From NCBI GenBank assembly GCA_964638005.1, contig CAZWXS010000030.1, positions 1 through 27,985 of the forward strand: 27,985 bases of DNA, given 5' to 3'. This DNA comes from JAAYYM01 sp964638005. GTDB lineage: Bacteria; Bacillota; Clostridia; Lachnospirales; Lachnospiraceae. Made by a program: the position numbers and the translations under genes. Of the stretch, positions 1 to 7,371 are shown piece by piece. Under the pieces are notes generated by a model that was given only the letters and a program-made list of their open reading frames with translations, made no database searches and was not told where the DNA came from. Numbering within the stretch: position 1 is the first letter of the stretch; each line of letters opens with the position of its first letter.

Positions 1-831
1 TAATTCATTGTTATCGAATTGCTGTTGGAGTTTTATATATCTCAATATAAAAAACAAAATAGCTATTCCCGCCACAGTCAGATAATAAGGGAAAAATTGA
101 TATATCAGCACATTCTCCTGTGTAAGAGGAACCTGTATATATGTAACATATCCTGCAAGTTTTGAAACTCTGATCAACATAGAAGGAGCAAACCAAAATA
201 TCAGACCATATGCTACCACCACACATATAAAGCAAATACTCTCACCAAGTGCATATCCTTTAAAAAAGTTAGATTTGTTGACCCTGACATTTGCAATCAA
301 AATGAGCACCACTGTTGTAGCAAGAATCAATAAATTGATCCCTCTGGTCACAAGTTCAATTCCATTTACAATACCTGTTATCTGCGATGCATCAAGCAAT
401 TTTCCGCAGATTGATATATATATAAGTTGATATAACTTCGGATTATAAATAATAAATTGCATTACCAGCCAGATAATCAGTCCGATTCTTAATTTTTTAT
501 TTCTGTGGAGATGTCTGTCTGACATAAATGTAAATGCAAAATGAACACAATAATAAATAAACAAAAGTGAACAGGTATTCATCAGCCAAATCATCACATC
601 TTGCGGAATATTAGAATACATCAGCACATTCCAGACCTCTTGCGGAAACATAAAATAATGATTTAAAACATTATAATAATACACATCCTTTGATACATAG
701 AGAATCAAAGTCACAATATCAAGCATGAATATCAAAAGAACAGCCAGCAGATATTTATCTGCCTCTCTTTTATCTTTTCGGCTTACAAAAAATAAAATCA
801 ACAAAACAATCACAAAAATAAAGTAAAACAT
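1..831 (-). CDS. Partial seven-helix membrane sensor protein (probable sensor kinase N-terminus)
   Basis: An open frame runs from an ATG at 831 to the left edge without a stop (277 codons). It is cut by the window end. The protein is very hydrophobic, with about seven membrane helices near residues 1-17, 26-46, 75-103, 113-130, 157-182, 191-214 and 241-268. A charged, helical-looking stretch starts after the last helix (RYIKLQQQFDNNEL). This layout is typical of 7TM sensor modules joined to a cytoplasmic effector, most often a histidine kinase but sometimes a GGDEF or other output domain. The effector lies outside the window, so the class is inferred. It is divergent from a lipoprotein related to a sugar binding protein, which suggests a sugar-sensing role. 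The start is uncertain: only a weak GGG or AAAAGG sequence precedes it. Confidence 0.7.
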   Translation of the reverse strand, partial: MFYFIFVIVLLILFFVSRKDKREADKYLLAVLLIFMLDIVTLILYVSKDVYYYNVLNHYFMFPQEVWNVLMYSNIPQDVMIWLMNTCSLLFIYYCVHFAFTFMSDRHLHRNKKLRIGLIIWLVMQFIIYNPKLYQLIYISICGKLLDASQITGIVNGIELVTRGINLLILATTVVLILIANVRVNKSNFFKGYALGESICFICVVVAYGLIFWFAPSMLIRVSKLAGYVTYIQVPLTQENVLIYQFFPYYLTVAGIAILFFILRYIKLQQQFDNNEL

Positions 832-874
832 ATCATCAACCCATTTCAACCTTTTAAAGTTCTATTATTGCTGA

Positions 875-908
875 TATAATAATACCAAAATCTGAACATG
901 AAAGGAAG
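875..908 (+). promoter_or_regulatory. Candidate -10 box and RBS of the lipoprotein gene
   Basis: TATAAT at 875-880 lies in the 85-bp gap between the divergent sensor and lipoprotein genes. No good -35 box is seen 16-18 bp upstream, so an activator may be needed. AAAGGAAG at 901-908 is a good Shine-Dalgarno sequence 8 nt before a TTG codon at 917 and decides that start. Confidence 0.4.
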
Positions 909-916
909 AAAACCTC

Positions 917-2215
917 TTGATAAAGTCTTTGATTAAAAAAACATTAACTATTCTTGTTGTTTTTGGAATTACCTTCCCTCTGCTTTCATGTTCAAACAGT
1001 ACAACTGCTTCATCACCTTCTCTCCCTGCATCACCCGTCGAAAATGAATATATCGAATTGAATTATTATGTATGGGCTGATGAACTTTTATATATTACAG
1101 ATATCATTGATGTTTTTAATGCAGCACACAAAAACATCAATATTAATGTCGTCCCACTTTCCAATACCAACTATGAGGATAAACTGAAAAAATCTCTTAG
1201 TAATCCTGAGGAACAAGTTGATCTTTTTGATACAAAAGGAATGGCATATGTTATTCAACTTGTAGAAAATGAAAACGCCTATAATATTACAGAATATGTT
1301 GAAAATAGTATTCTAGATGGCTCGATGAATATTTCTGCATATGGAACTTTATTTAATGATATCACCTACCATGAACAATATTATGCTCTTCCGATGCGTT
1401 CTACTTGCTGGGCCCTTTATTATAACAAAGAACTATTTGATAATGCCGGTCTGCCATATCCCTCTCAATTGACTTGGGATGAATATGCCGCCCTAGCCAA
1501 AAAAATGACTTATATTGACGGAGATTCTCAAATCTGGGGTGGATACTTTGTAGAATGGTTACCTAATTTCCTTGCCTTGCAGCACGGTCAATACTTAACT
1601 GAAGATGATCAACAATATTCCCGCAGATCAATTGAACTATTGAACCAGTTTTATAATATCGATCAATCTCATGTCAGTTATACAGATATCATCAATTCTC
1701 CGGATCCTTCAACTGATGTCTATACAAGATTTGAAGCAGGAGAAATTGCAATGGTTCTCCAAGGCGAGTGGATGGTCAATATACTTCTAAAAGATCACAC
1801 TACAATTGATTGGGACATTGCTCCTATGCCCATCGATAAAAACATAGATGCTAACACTACTATAGGGCAATATCAATTTGTCAGCATATCTTCTTCCTGC
1901 AAACATCCCGAAGAAGCCTATGAATTTCTTGAATTTCTTTGTGGCAAAAATGGAGCATCAATATATGCACAAAATGCTATTGTTCCCGCCTATACAGACA
2001 AAGAAATCATAAATAGTTACCAGACTGCATCAAGTAAAGAATCCACAAAGTATTTCTTTGAAGCTAAAAAGTATCCGGAACAGATTGCCATACGTGGCTA
2101 TCAGGAAACCATTGTTGCCTTCAGCGCAAGCGCAGGCAAATACTTTTCCGGACAAATGACACTTGACGAAGCAATGAATCAGTTTGAACTGGAACGTAAG
2201 GAGATTTTTCGTTAA
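917..2215 (+). CDS. Sugar-binding-protein-like lipoprotein, paralog of the neighbouring transporter SBP
   Basis: Extracellular solute-binding protein, family 1, 432 residues. A lipoprotein signal peptide ends at LLSC with the lipidated Cys at about residue 25. The start is a TTG supported by AAAGGAAG. Along its length it matches the SBP encoded at 4084-5433: shared stretches include YYALP, TCW followed by a YN motif, and CKHPEEAY near the C-terminus. It is transcribed away from the operon's permeases and head-to-head with the 7TM sensor gene. It has no permease partner of its own. It may be a second binding protein for the same importer, or a periplasmic-face sensory partner for the 7TM protein. 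Its stop is only 11 bp from the end of the convergent permease gene, with no obvious terminator between them. The family call is firm; the sensory role is inference. Confidence 0.85.
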   Translation: MIKSLIKKTLTILVVFGITFPLLSCSNSTTASSPSLPASPVENEYIELNYYVWADELLYITDIIDVFNAAHKNININVVPLSNTNYEDKLKKSLSNPEEQVDLFDTKGMAYVIQLVENENAYNITEYVENSILDGSMNISAYGTLFNDITYHEQYYALPMRSTCWALYYNKELFDNAGLPYPSQLTWDEYAALAKKMTYIDGDSQIWGGYFVEWLPNFLALQHGQYLTEDDQQYSRRSIELLNQFYNIDQSHVSYTDIINSPDPSTDVYTRFEAGEIAMVLQGEWMVNILLKDHTTIDWDIAPMPIDKNIDANTTIGQYQFVSISSSCKHPEEAYEFLEFLCGKNGASIYAQNAIVPAYTDKEIINSYQTASSKESTKYFFEAKKYPEQIAIRGYQETIVAFSASAGKYFSGQMTLDEAMNQFELERKEIFR

Positions 2216-2226
2216 ATAGTTTTCCT

Positions 2227-3066
2227 TTATCCCTTCAAACCTGAAAAAGCAACTCCTTCAATCAGATATTTTTGAGCCAGACAATATATAATTACAATCG
2301 GAATCAGAGAGCATACAGTTCCTGCCATAATCAAACCATAGTTTGTTTTATAAAGTGAACGCAATCCTGCCAATCCAAGTTGTAAAGTCTTATACTTATC
2401 ATCAGACAAGTATATCATTGGTGCCAGATAATCATTCCACATAAACGTAAACGTAAATACCACTAATGTCGCAACTCCTGCTTTGCACAAAGGAAATACG
2501 ATTTTTGTAAAATTCTTAATTTCACTGCATCCATCAATTCTTGCTGCCTCACTGATTTCATCCGGAATTCCCATCATAAACTGTCTCAAGAGAAATACTC
2601 CGAAAGCGCTGAATAAGTTCATAAAAATCACTGCTCCCGGCTTATTATAAAGACCAAGTGTCCTATTCACAATAAACTGTGGAATCATGATTGCCTGCCA
2701 CGGGATCATCATCGTTGCAAGATAAAACATGAAAATCAGATTTTTCCCCGGAAAACGCAGTTTCGAAAATGCATATGCTGCCAATGAACATGTCACAATC
2801 TGACCCACTGTAACAATAACAGAATACTCTAAGGTATTCAAAAAATAGCGTAAAAACGGAATATCCGTCCAAACATTAATATAATTATCCAGCCTAATCG
2901 GATCCGGGATCCATCTGATAGGATATAAAAATATTTCATTATTGCTCTTAAAAGAAGCTGACAACAGCCAGATGAACGGTACGATCATACAAACTGCCAA
3001 AAATATCAGCACTACAAAAAGCACGATATTCGATATCTTTATTTTCTTTCTATTGATTTTTATCAT
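2227..3066 (-). CDS. ABC sugar transporter permease (MalG-like)
   Basis: Inner-membrane subunit of a CUT1-type carbohydrate ABC importer, 279 residues with about six membrane helices. The cytoplasmic EAA loop is clear (ISEAARIDGCSE, then a basic stretch), where the shared ATPase docks. I place the start at ATG 3066 because AGGAG at 3076-3080 lies 9 nt upstream. A longer frame from a TTG at 3099 would overlap the upstream permease and lacks a placed RBS. It is the last gene of a three-gene operon (SBP, permease F, permease G). No ATPase gene is in the window, so a housekeeping MsmX/UgpC-type ATPase is expected to serve it. The substrate is unknown; a xylo-oligosaccharide is suggested by the nearby GH43 gene. 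Confidence 0.93.
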   Translation of the reverse strand: MIKINRKKIKISNIVLFVVLIFLAVCMIVPFIWLLSASFKSNNEIFLYPIRWIPDPIRLDNYINVWTDIPFLRYFLNTLEYSVIVTVGQIVTCSLAAYAFSKLRFPGKNLIFMFYLATMMIPWQAIMIPQFIVNRTLGLYNKPGAVIFMNLFSAFGVFLLRQFMMGIPDEISEAARIDGCSEIKNFTKIVFPLCKAGVATLVVFTFTFMWNDYLAPMIYLSDDKYKTLQLGLAGLRSLYKTNYGLIMAGTVCSLIPIVIIYCLAQKYLIEGVAFSGLKG

Positions 3067-3085
3067 CTCATTCATCTCCTGATTA

Positions 3086-4003
3086 TCATTGATATACAAC
3101 CCATTTTTTCTGTCCCCAGAATTGAATCAGAGTCACAACCAGAATCACTGCAAATAGAAAATAGGCCTCAGCTGATGCATATCCGAAGTGGGAATAATTG
3201 AATCCTTCCTGATAAATTCTGTATACCAAAACATTTGTTGCGCGTCCTGGCCCTCCGTCTGTCATAACCTGTATCAGGTCAAATACCTGGAACGAATTGA
3301 TAATAATCAGTATCATTACCATAAAGGTAGTCGGAGATAATAAAGGTAATGTAACCTTAAAAAATTTCTTTATCTTTCCTGCCCCATCTATTTCCGCCGC
3401 TTCATATAGATGACGCGGTATAGATTGCAGACCTGCAAGAAAGATAATCATATAGTAACCTGACATCTTCCATATATACACGATCATTACAGCCGGAAGT
3501 GCTGAAGATGTTGATAGCAGCCATCCCGGAGGATTAGCAATTCCTATACTTCTTAACAAACTATTGATTGGTCCTACTGTTGGGTTGTATAACAAAGTCC
3601 ATATAATACCAACCGCGACCATTGAAGTGATATAAGGAAAGAAAAATACTGTTTTGAAAATAGGTGTCCCTTTAATTCCTGTATTCACTGCCACAGCCAA
3701 TAAAAGAGCTATGATAAGCGTTGCCGGTACGGTAACCAATGTATAAAACAGATTATTCCTAAGTGAAATTGTAAAGTAACTATCTTTAAACATATTAATA
3801 TAATTACTCAGTCCAATAAAATCCATAACTTTGAAACCATCATAATTTGTAAAAGAGATATATAACCCAAAGCCAATCGGAATAAGCAGAAATATTGCAA
3901 ATCCCACAAAGCTTGGGAGTATAAACAAATAACCTGTAACTGCTTCTCTCAATCTATATTTTTCTTTTGTTTTATTTGATTTTTTAATCATTTCTTTTCC
4001 CAT
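3086..4003 (-). CDS. ABC sugar transporter permease (MalF/UgpA-like)
   Basis: First permease of the operon, 305 residues. It belongs to the MalF-type binding-protein-dependent transport family, with an N-terminal basic stretch and six predicted membrane helices. The EAA motif is YEAAEIDGAGKIKKFF followed by TLPLL. Start ATG 4003 is preceded by AAAAGGGATAG. The stop is 19 nt from the preferred start of the second permease, so the two are probably translationally linked. An 80-nt gap with a stem-loop separates it from the upstream SBP gene. It partners the MalG-like permease to form the membrane channel. Confidence 0.94.
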   Translation of the reverse strand: MGKEMIKKSNKTKEKYRLREAVTGYLFILPSFVGFAIFLLIPIGFGLYISFTNYDGFKVMDFIGLSNYINMFKDSYFTISLRNNLFYTLVTVPATLIIALLLAVAVNTGIKGTPIFKTVFFFPYITSMVAVGIIWTLLYNPTVGPINSLLRSIGIANPPGWLLSTSSALPAVMIVYIWKMSGYYMIIFLAGLQSIPRHLYEAAEIDGAGKIKKFFKVTLPLLSPTTFMVMILIIINSFQVFDLIQVMTDGGPGRATNVLVYRIYQEGFNYSHFGYASAEAYFLFAVILVVTLIQFWGQKKWVVYQ

Positions 4004-4018
4004 TTTCTATCCCTTTTA

Positions 4019-4065
4019 ATGCAAGAGGAAGATATTCCCATCTTCCCCTTGATTGATTCTTGCAT
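4019..4065 (-). promoter_or_regulatory. Intercistronic stem-loop between SBP and permease genes
   Basis: GGAAGAT (4027-4033) pairs perfectly with ATCTTCC (4040-4046) over a 6-nt loop. An outer pair, ATGCAAGA (4019-4026) and TCTTGCAT (4058-4065), extends it. There is no T-run after it on the minus strand, so it is unlikely to be a full terminator. A stem-loop here is common in binding-protein operons, where it limits read-through or protects the SBP transcript, giving more SBP than permease. Confidence 0.6.
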
Positions 4066-4083
4066 CCTTTTGCTGTAGTCAGA

Positions 4084-5433
4084 CTATTTTCTGAGTTTTG
4101 CAGTCTGATCTTTAAAATCACTCATGCATTGATCAATATCTACTTCACCAAGGAAGTATAACTGTGCATTTTCATTCATTATATTAAGATACTCTTGATA
4201 GTCAGTCGCATTCGGCTGTTCCTGTACTTTCTGAGCATCAACCAGGAAATGAACAGACTCTTTCCCCGATGCTTCAGCCAAAGCTGTTGCTGCCCCATCT
4301 GTTGAATAAGCATGTATCATTCCTGTAGACGCATAAACCTCCGCGCCTTCACTTCCACATAAATAACTCAGGAAATCATATGCTTCTTCCGGATGTTTGC
4401 ATGTGCTGGTAATTGCTGCATACTGGAACTGCCCCCAAGATGTGCCTGCCTCTACACCTTCAGGAATCGGCATCGGTGCAACTTCCCAGTTTGGAACCGG
4501 CTCACCGTTTTCTTTTGCACTCATCAACATATTTACAACCCATTCACCGTTAGGAAGCAGTGCTACATGACCATTCTGAAATTCCGAAAAATAATCATAT
4601 GTTTCGGATGAAACATCTACATAACTATAATGTGAACCGTTGGTCCATAACGTGTTTAGCAATTCAAATGAATCTTGGATTTTACTTGTATCTTCAGAAT
4701 TTGCATAAACTCCGCTCTGTACTGCATTAAAATGATAAATCCATGGTACCCAATAACCAGCATAAACAGGTGACCCATCCTCTGCTGTTACTCCTTCAAG
4801 TCCTGCTGCTACTTTTGCCGAGTAATCGATATATTCTTCCCATGTCATCTGTTCCGGTGTATCTACTCCCGCCTTAGCAAGCAGATCAGTATTATAGAAC
4901 AATTCCCAGCAAGTTGTTCTTGTCGGTAATGCATAGTAAGCACCGTCCACATCACTGGAACTCCACATATCTCCATACTTGGATGTATCCAGATCTGCAT
5001 CACCTGATATCTTGTCTGTAATATCTAACAAAGCACCCTGTCCTGCATAAGTAGCCATCTGTGATACACCACGAATGTCTACAATATCAACTTCTGTTCC
5101 ACCTGCAAGCATAACCTTCAGATTGTCATCATAGTCCGGCTCCGGAATCACGCTAAGTTCCACCTTTACATTACCCTGAGATGCATTATACTGATCGACT
5201 ACTTTTGAAATATAGTTCTCTTCATCACTCCAGATACTAAATGAAAGTGTTACCTGTTCTCCGCTGTCTGCAGTTTCCTCAACAACTGTTTCGTCCGATT
5301 CTGCTGCTTCTGTTGTTTCCGTTTCCGGAGAAGTTGTTGCTGCAGGCTCTGTAGCGCCACATCCTACAAGACCTGTCACCATAACCGTTGATACGACAAT
5401 CGCTAAAAATTTCTTTGCAATTTCTTTTCTCAT
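4084..5433 (-). CDS. Sugar ABC transporter substrate-binding lipoprotein
   Basis: Family 1 extracellular solute-binding protein, 449 residues. It has a lipoprotein signal peptide (basic N-terminus, hydrophobic core, GLVGC with Cys at residue 25) and an acidic Thr/Glu-rich linker to about residue 60 typical of Gram-positive surface lipoproteins. The mature domain begins around VTLSFSIWSDEENY. The start ATG at 5433 has GGGAGG 11 nt upstream. It is the first gene of the operon with two permeases. The close paralog at 917-2215 lies on the other side of the permeases. Its promoter must lie in 5434-5584; only weak candidates are visible there, which would suit activator control, for example by a two-component system including the partial sensor gene. 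Confidence 0.93.
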   Translation of the reverse strand: MRKEIAKKFLAIVVSTVMVTGLVGCGATEPAATTSPETETTEAAESDETVVEETADSGEQVTLSFSIWSDEENYISKVVDQYNASQGNVKVELSVIPEPDYDDNLKVMLAGGTEVDIVDIRGVSQMATYAGQGALLDITDKISGDADLDTSKYGDMWSSSDVDGAYYALPTRTTCWELFYNTDLLAKAGVDTPEQMTWEEYIDYSAKVAAGLEGVTAEDGSPVYAGYWVPWIYHFNAVQSGVYANSEDTSKIQDSFELLNTLWTNGSHYSYVDVSSETYDYFSEFQNGHVALLPNGEWVVNMLMSAKENGEPVPNWEVAPMPIPEGVEAGTSWGQFQYAAITSTCKHPEEAYDFLSYLCGSEGAEVYASTGMIHAYSTDGAATALAEASGKESVHFLVDAQKVQEQPNATDYQEYLNIMNENAQLYFLGEVDIDQCMSDFKDQTAKLRK

Positions 5434-5534
5434 TTCTTTCTTGACCTCCCATTTAAGAAATTAAAATTGTTAAAATCTACAATCCAATTAAATGATTATT
5501 CTTTCATTTTGAATAGGTTGATTTTTTATCCACC

Positions 5535-5563
5535 TTGAAAAAAAACTCTTTTTTTTGTAGAAT
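5535..5563 (+). promoter_or_regulatory. Native promoter of the GH43 gene, now separated from it by an IS
   Basis: TTGAAA (5535-5540), an exact 17-bp spacer and TAGAAT (5558-5563) give a good sigma-A promoter pointing right. The spacer is unusual: eight A, CTC, eight T overall from 5538 to 5556. Transcription would start near 5570, just before the direct repeat that flanks the insertion sequence. Without the IS the GH43 start codon would be about 30 nt downstream of this start site. Confidence 0.6.
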
Positions 5564-5571
5564 CAATAGAT

Positions 5572-5584
5572 AGTCACTTATATA
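5572..5584 (+). repeat. Left copy of direct repeat flanking the IS
   Basis: AGTCACTTATATA is identical to 7341-7353. The copies bracket the transposase unit and are best read as target-site duplication. The true duplication may be only the first 9 bp (AGTCACTTA), with the following TATA being the IS end on this side. Confidence 0.7.
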
Positions 5585-5628
5585 GGTAATTGCGAAACAA
5601 GTTCGAAATCTTGATTCAAAACAAGGAA

Positions 5629-5651
5629 GAATTGCTACATTGCAGCAATTC
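5629..5651 (-). terminator. Possible transposase terminator hairpin
   Basis: GAATTGCT (5629-5636) and AGCAATTC (5644-5651) form an 8-bp perfect stem with a 7-nt loop, downstream of the transposase stop. On the minus strand it is followed by a T-rich stretch (TTCCTTGTTTT). It could also limit plus-strand read-through from the GH43 promoter into the IS. Confidence 0.4.
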
Positions 5652-5725
5652 CAGGATAAAAAGCACAATGGCTGAAAAAAGGGCACACTTAATAAAAGCT
5701 AGTATCAGTATTAAGTTGGTAAGGC

Positions 5726-7204
5726 CTAAGCTATAAGAGGCTTTAGACTTCTTAACAATTGATGCTGATGTATTTTATCGGCAAGGACTACAGAGATGAG
5801 TTGTGTGATTCCCGAAAGAATTAAATCAGCATGAAGCGTTCTTTCGTTTTGAGTTTTACGACCAGCAAGACCAAAGCAGTCTTTAAAGTGATTTATGGAT
5901 CGTTCAACTGTTGTTCTTGTTTTGTAAGTGGATTCCCATTCTTTTGTTCCACGAATAGTGCCTGGGAATGCACGATAATCACTTTGCTGCTGAAGATATA
6001 CCATACGCCCGCATGGAGAGGTGGTACATGGGTTTTCACACTTACATTCACGATGTGCTTTTTGTGTTTCGGGATTATAGACCCACTCAGTTTTAGGACA
6101 GATGAATTTGTAGCGGGTTAATCCGGCTTTTGTCTTAGCAGTGCCTTCTGGTTTCATTGCAAGATCCGGAGACTTCGGACAACAAGGAATACCGTTGGAA
6201 TTGATTGAATAATCAGGATTTTTAAGTTTTGATCTTTTATTTAAAGGAATAAAAGCTTTTGAAAAATGTTTATTCTCACAAAAAGTATCACCTGAAAGAA
6301 GCTGTTCATAAATAGATACAGAATCAAAAGCAGCATCGCCAAGAAAAACTTTTGGGTTGATCAAGGGATGAGCTTTGAAGAAATCCTTGAGTGTTGGAAT
6401 TAGAAGTCTTGCATCATGAATGGACTTATCTTCATCAGGAGAATCTGATTTCTTGTTGGGAACAAGTTCAGGGTGAGAATTTAAAAAATCTCTGTTATAA
6501 AAGTCAAGATGTCGGACAATGCCAAGACCATTTGTGACGATACCGATTTTATAGACGTAGCAGAAATGACCATCGACATAGAGTTGTTTGATTTGGTCAT
6601 TGGCTACAGCATGGGATGGCATGGAACCATAAGCAGCTTTGTAAGGATCATAGTTAGAATTAAAATGATTTGCTTTGGCATAAGCTTTTAATTGTTTAAT
6701 GATACGGTTGGCAAACTTTGGATTATTTTCAGTGACCCAGGCTTCAATGCCAGAAGAATCAAAAATAGTCATATCTGCTTTTGCAGAATCAAGAGCTTGG
6801 CAGATTGGTTCGGTAACATCAACAAGGTTATCAAAAACTAATTGTAAGTCCTCAAGGAAATCCTGTTTGAAACGAGTAATCTTAGAAGCATCGGGAACCT
6901 TAGTGAGACCACAAAATTCACGAAGATGTCTGGAATACTTGAGGAAAACAAGAAGTAACGAATCCGTAGGAATTGAAAAAATCCGCTGGATGATAAGTGC
7001 CCATAAAAAGGCATGCAAAGGGTATTTACGGGATCTTCCCGTTGATGCATAGAAATGATTCCGGAAGGAATCAGGAATAATTTCATCAAGATCAATGTTT
7101 GATTGAAGAAGAGACAGGAACTCAGGTTTATCAGATTCATAAATATCCTGACAATCTGAAAAAACATCTGCCAATGAAAGCTGATTACATGGTATAATAG
7201 CCAT
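5726..7204 (-). CDS. DDE transposase, IS4/IS1182-like with YREK signature
   Basis: Transposase of the insertion sequence, 492 residues from ATG 7204. I choose this start because AAAGGAG lies 7 nt upstream; the frame stays open to an ATG at 7252, which has no RBS and would lie at the promoter. The catalytic triad is visible: D149 (TIFDSSG), D290 (FLGDAAFDS) and E434. The last lies in a perfect Y-x2-R-x3-E-x6-K signature (Y427, R430, E434, K441). The N-terminal 110 residues resemble the helical DNA-binding region of InsH/DUF772-type transposases. A Cys-rich segment near residues 385-400 (CKCENPC, then SPCG) lies between the second D and the E. No frameshift or stop is seen, so it may be active. 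Confidence 0.9.
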   Translation of the reverse strand: MAIIPCNQLSLADVFSDCQDIYESDKPEFLSLLQSNIDLDEIIPDSFRNHFYASTGRSRKYPLHAFLWALIIQRIFSIPTDSLLLVFLKYSRHLREFCGLTKVPDASKITRFKQDFLEDLQLVFDNLVDVTEPICQALDSAKADMTIFDSSGIEAWVTENNPKFANRIIKQLKAYAKANHFNSNYDPYKAAYGSMPSHAVANDQIKQLYVDGHFCYVYKIGIVTNGLGIVRHLDFYNRDFLNSHPELVPNKKSDSPDEDKSIHDARLLIPTLKDFFKAHPLINPKVFLGDAAFDSVSIYEQLLSGDTFCENKHFSKAFIPLNKRSKLKNPDYSINSNGIPCCPKSPDLAMKPEGTAKTKAGLTRYKFICPKTEWVYNPETQKAHRECKCENPCTTSPCGRMVYLQQQSDYRAFPGTIRGTKEWESTYKTRTTVERSINHFKDCFGLAGRKTQNERTLHADLILSGITQLISVVLADKIHQHQLLRSLKPLIA

Positions 7205-7229
7205 AAGATAACTCCTTTCAGTGTTTTGT

Positions 7230-7259
7230 TTGATTGTTTCTCGACAATTCAATTATAAC
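7230..7259 (+). promoter_or_regulatory. Candidate outward promoter in the IS right end
   Basis: TTGATT (7230-7235), an 18-bp spacer and TATAAC (7254-7259) point right, out of the IS towards the GH43 gene about 110 bp away. It overlaps the transposase -10 box on the other strand. If functional, the IS would supply new transcription to GH43 after separating it from its native promoter. Confidence 0.35.
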
Positions 7260-7260
7260 A
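7252..7260 (-). promoter_or_regulatory. Extended -10 of the transposase promoter
   Basis: On the minus strand TGTTATAAT reads as a perfect extended -10 (TGnTATAAT), 48 nt upstream of the transposase ATG. The -35 region is poor (AGAATA at 7275-7280), as is common with extended -10 promoters. Confidence 0.45.
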
Positions 7261-7319
7261 TACCTGTGAGGAGTTATTCTATTTTAAAAAGTGAAAAAGC
7301 CAGTAAAATCAAGGCTTGT

Positions 7320-7336
7320 GGCGTTTCACAAACGCC
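7320..7336. repeat. Subterminal hairpin in the IS right end
   Basis: GGCGTTT (7320-7326) and AAACGCC (7330-7336) form a perfect 7-bp stem with a CAC loop. It overlaps the right inverted repeat and would lie in any transcript leaving the IS towards GH43. Confidence 0.55.
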
Positions 7337-7340
7337 TAAG

Positions 7341-7353
7341 AGTCACTTATATA
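7341..7353 (+). repeat. Right copy of direct repeat flanking the IS
   Basis: AGTCACTTATATA is identical to 5572-5584 and lies immediately upstream of the GH43 ribosome binding site. Joining the two copies restores a normal short leader between the promoter at 5535-5563 and the GH43 start. Confidence 0.7.
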
Positions 7354-7371
7354 AAAGAGAGGAGCCTCCAT

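Larger units (their letters stand above)
5585..7340 (-). mobile_element. Insertion sequence with YREK-type DDE transposase, about 1.76 kb
   Basis: One transposase gene lies between imperfect terminal inverted repeats: GGTAATTGCGAAAC at 5585-5598 and, on the minus strand, GGCGTTTGTGAAAC at 7336-7323 (10 of 14 match). A shared CTTGATT occurs a little further in on both sides. A 13-bp direct repeat flanks the element. If the duplication is really 9 bp, the left end moves to 5581 and the ends align symmetrically. Duplications of 9-13 bp together with a YREK transposase fit IS4-type elements; an IS1182-like family is also possible. The element sits in the 5' leader of the GH43 gene and looks intact. 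Confidence 0.75.

Noticed and set aside
11..235. A 74-codon minus-strand frame at the left edge
   Set aside because: It is in a different frame from the long uninterrupted 277-codon membrane-protein frame, which explains the region better.
5480..5520. cre (CcpA) site near the module 1 SBP promoter
   Set aside because: The closest match, minus-strand TGAAAGAATAATCA, lacks the central CG required in cre sites.
6699..7052. A 117-codon plus-strand open frame in the IS
   Set aside because: Shadow of the transposase gene; no RBS or known accessory IS protein.
7205..7252. Longer transposase from ATG 7252
   Set aside because: No RBS, and the start overlaps the probable transposase -10 box; ATG 7204 has AAAGGAG at the right distance.
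7291..7371. N-terminal extension of the GH43 protein
   Set aside because: The GTG start lies inside the IS right end; the ATG at 7372 has a strong RBS and matches the usual family N-terminus.
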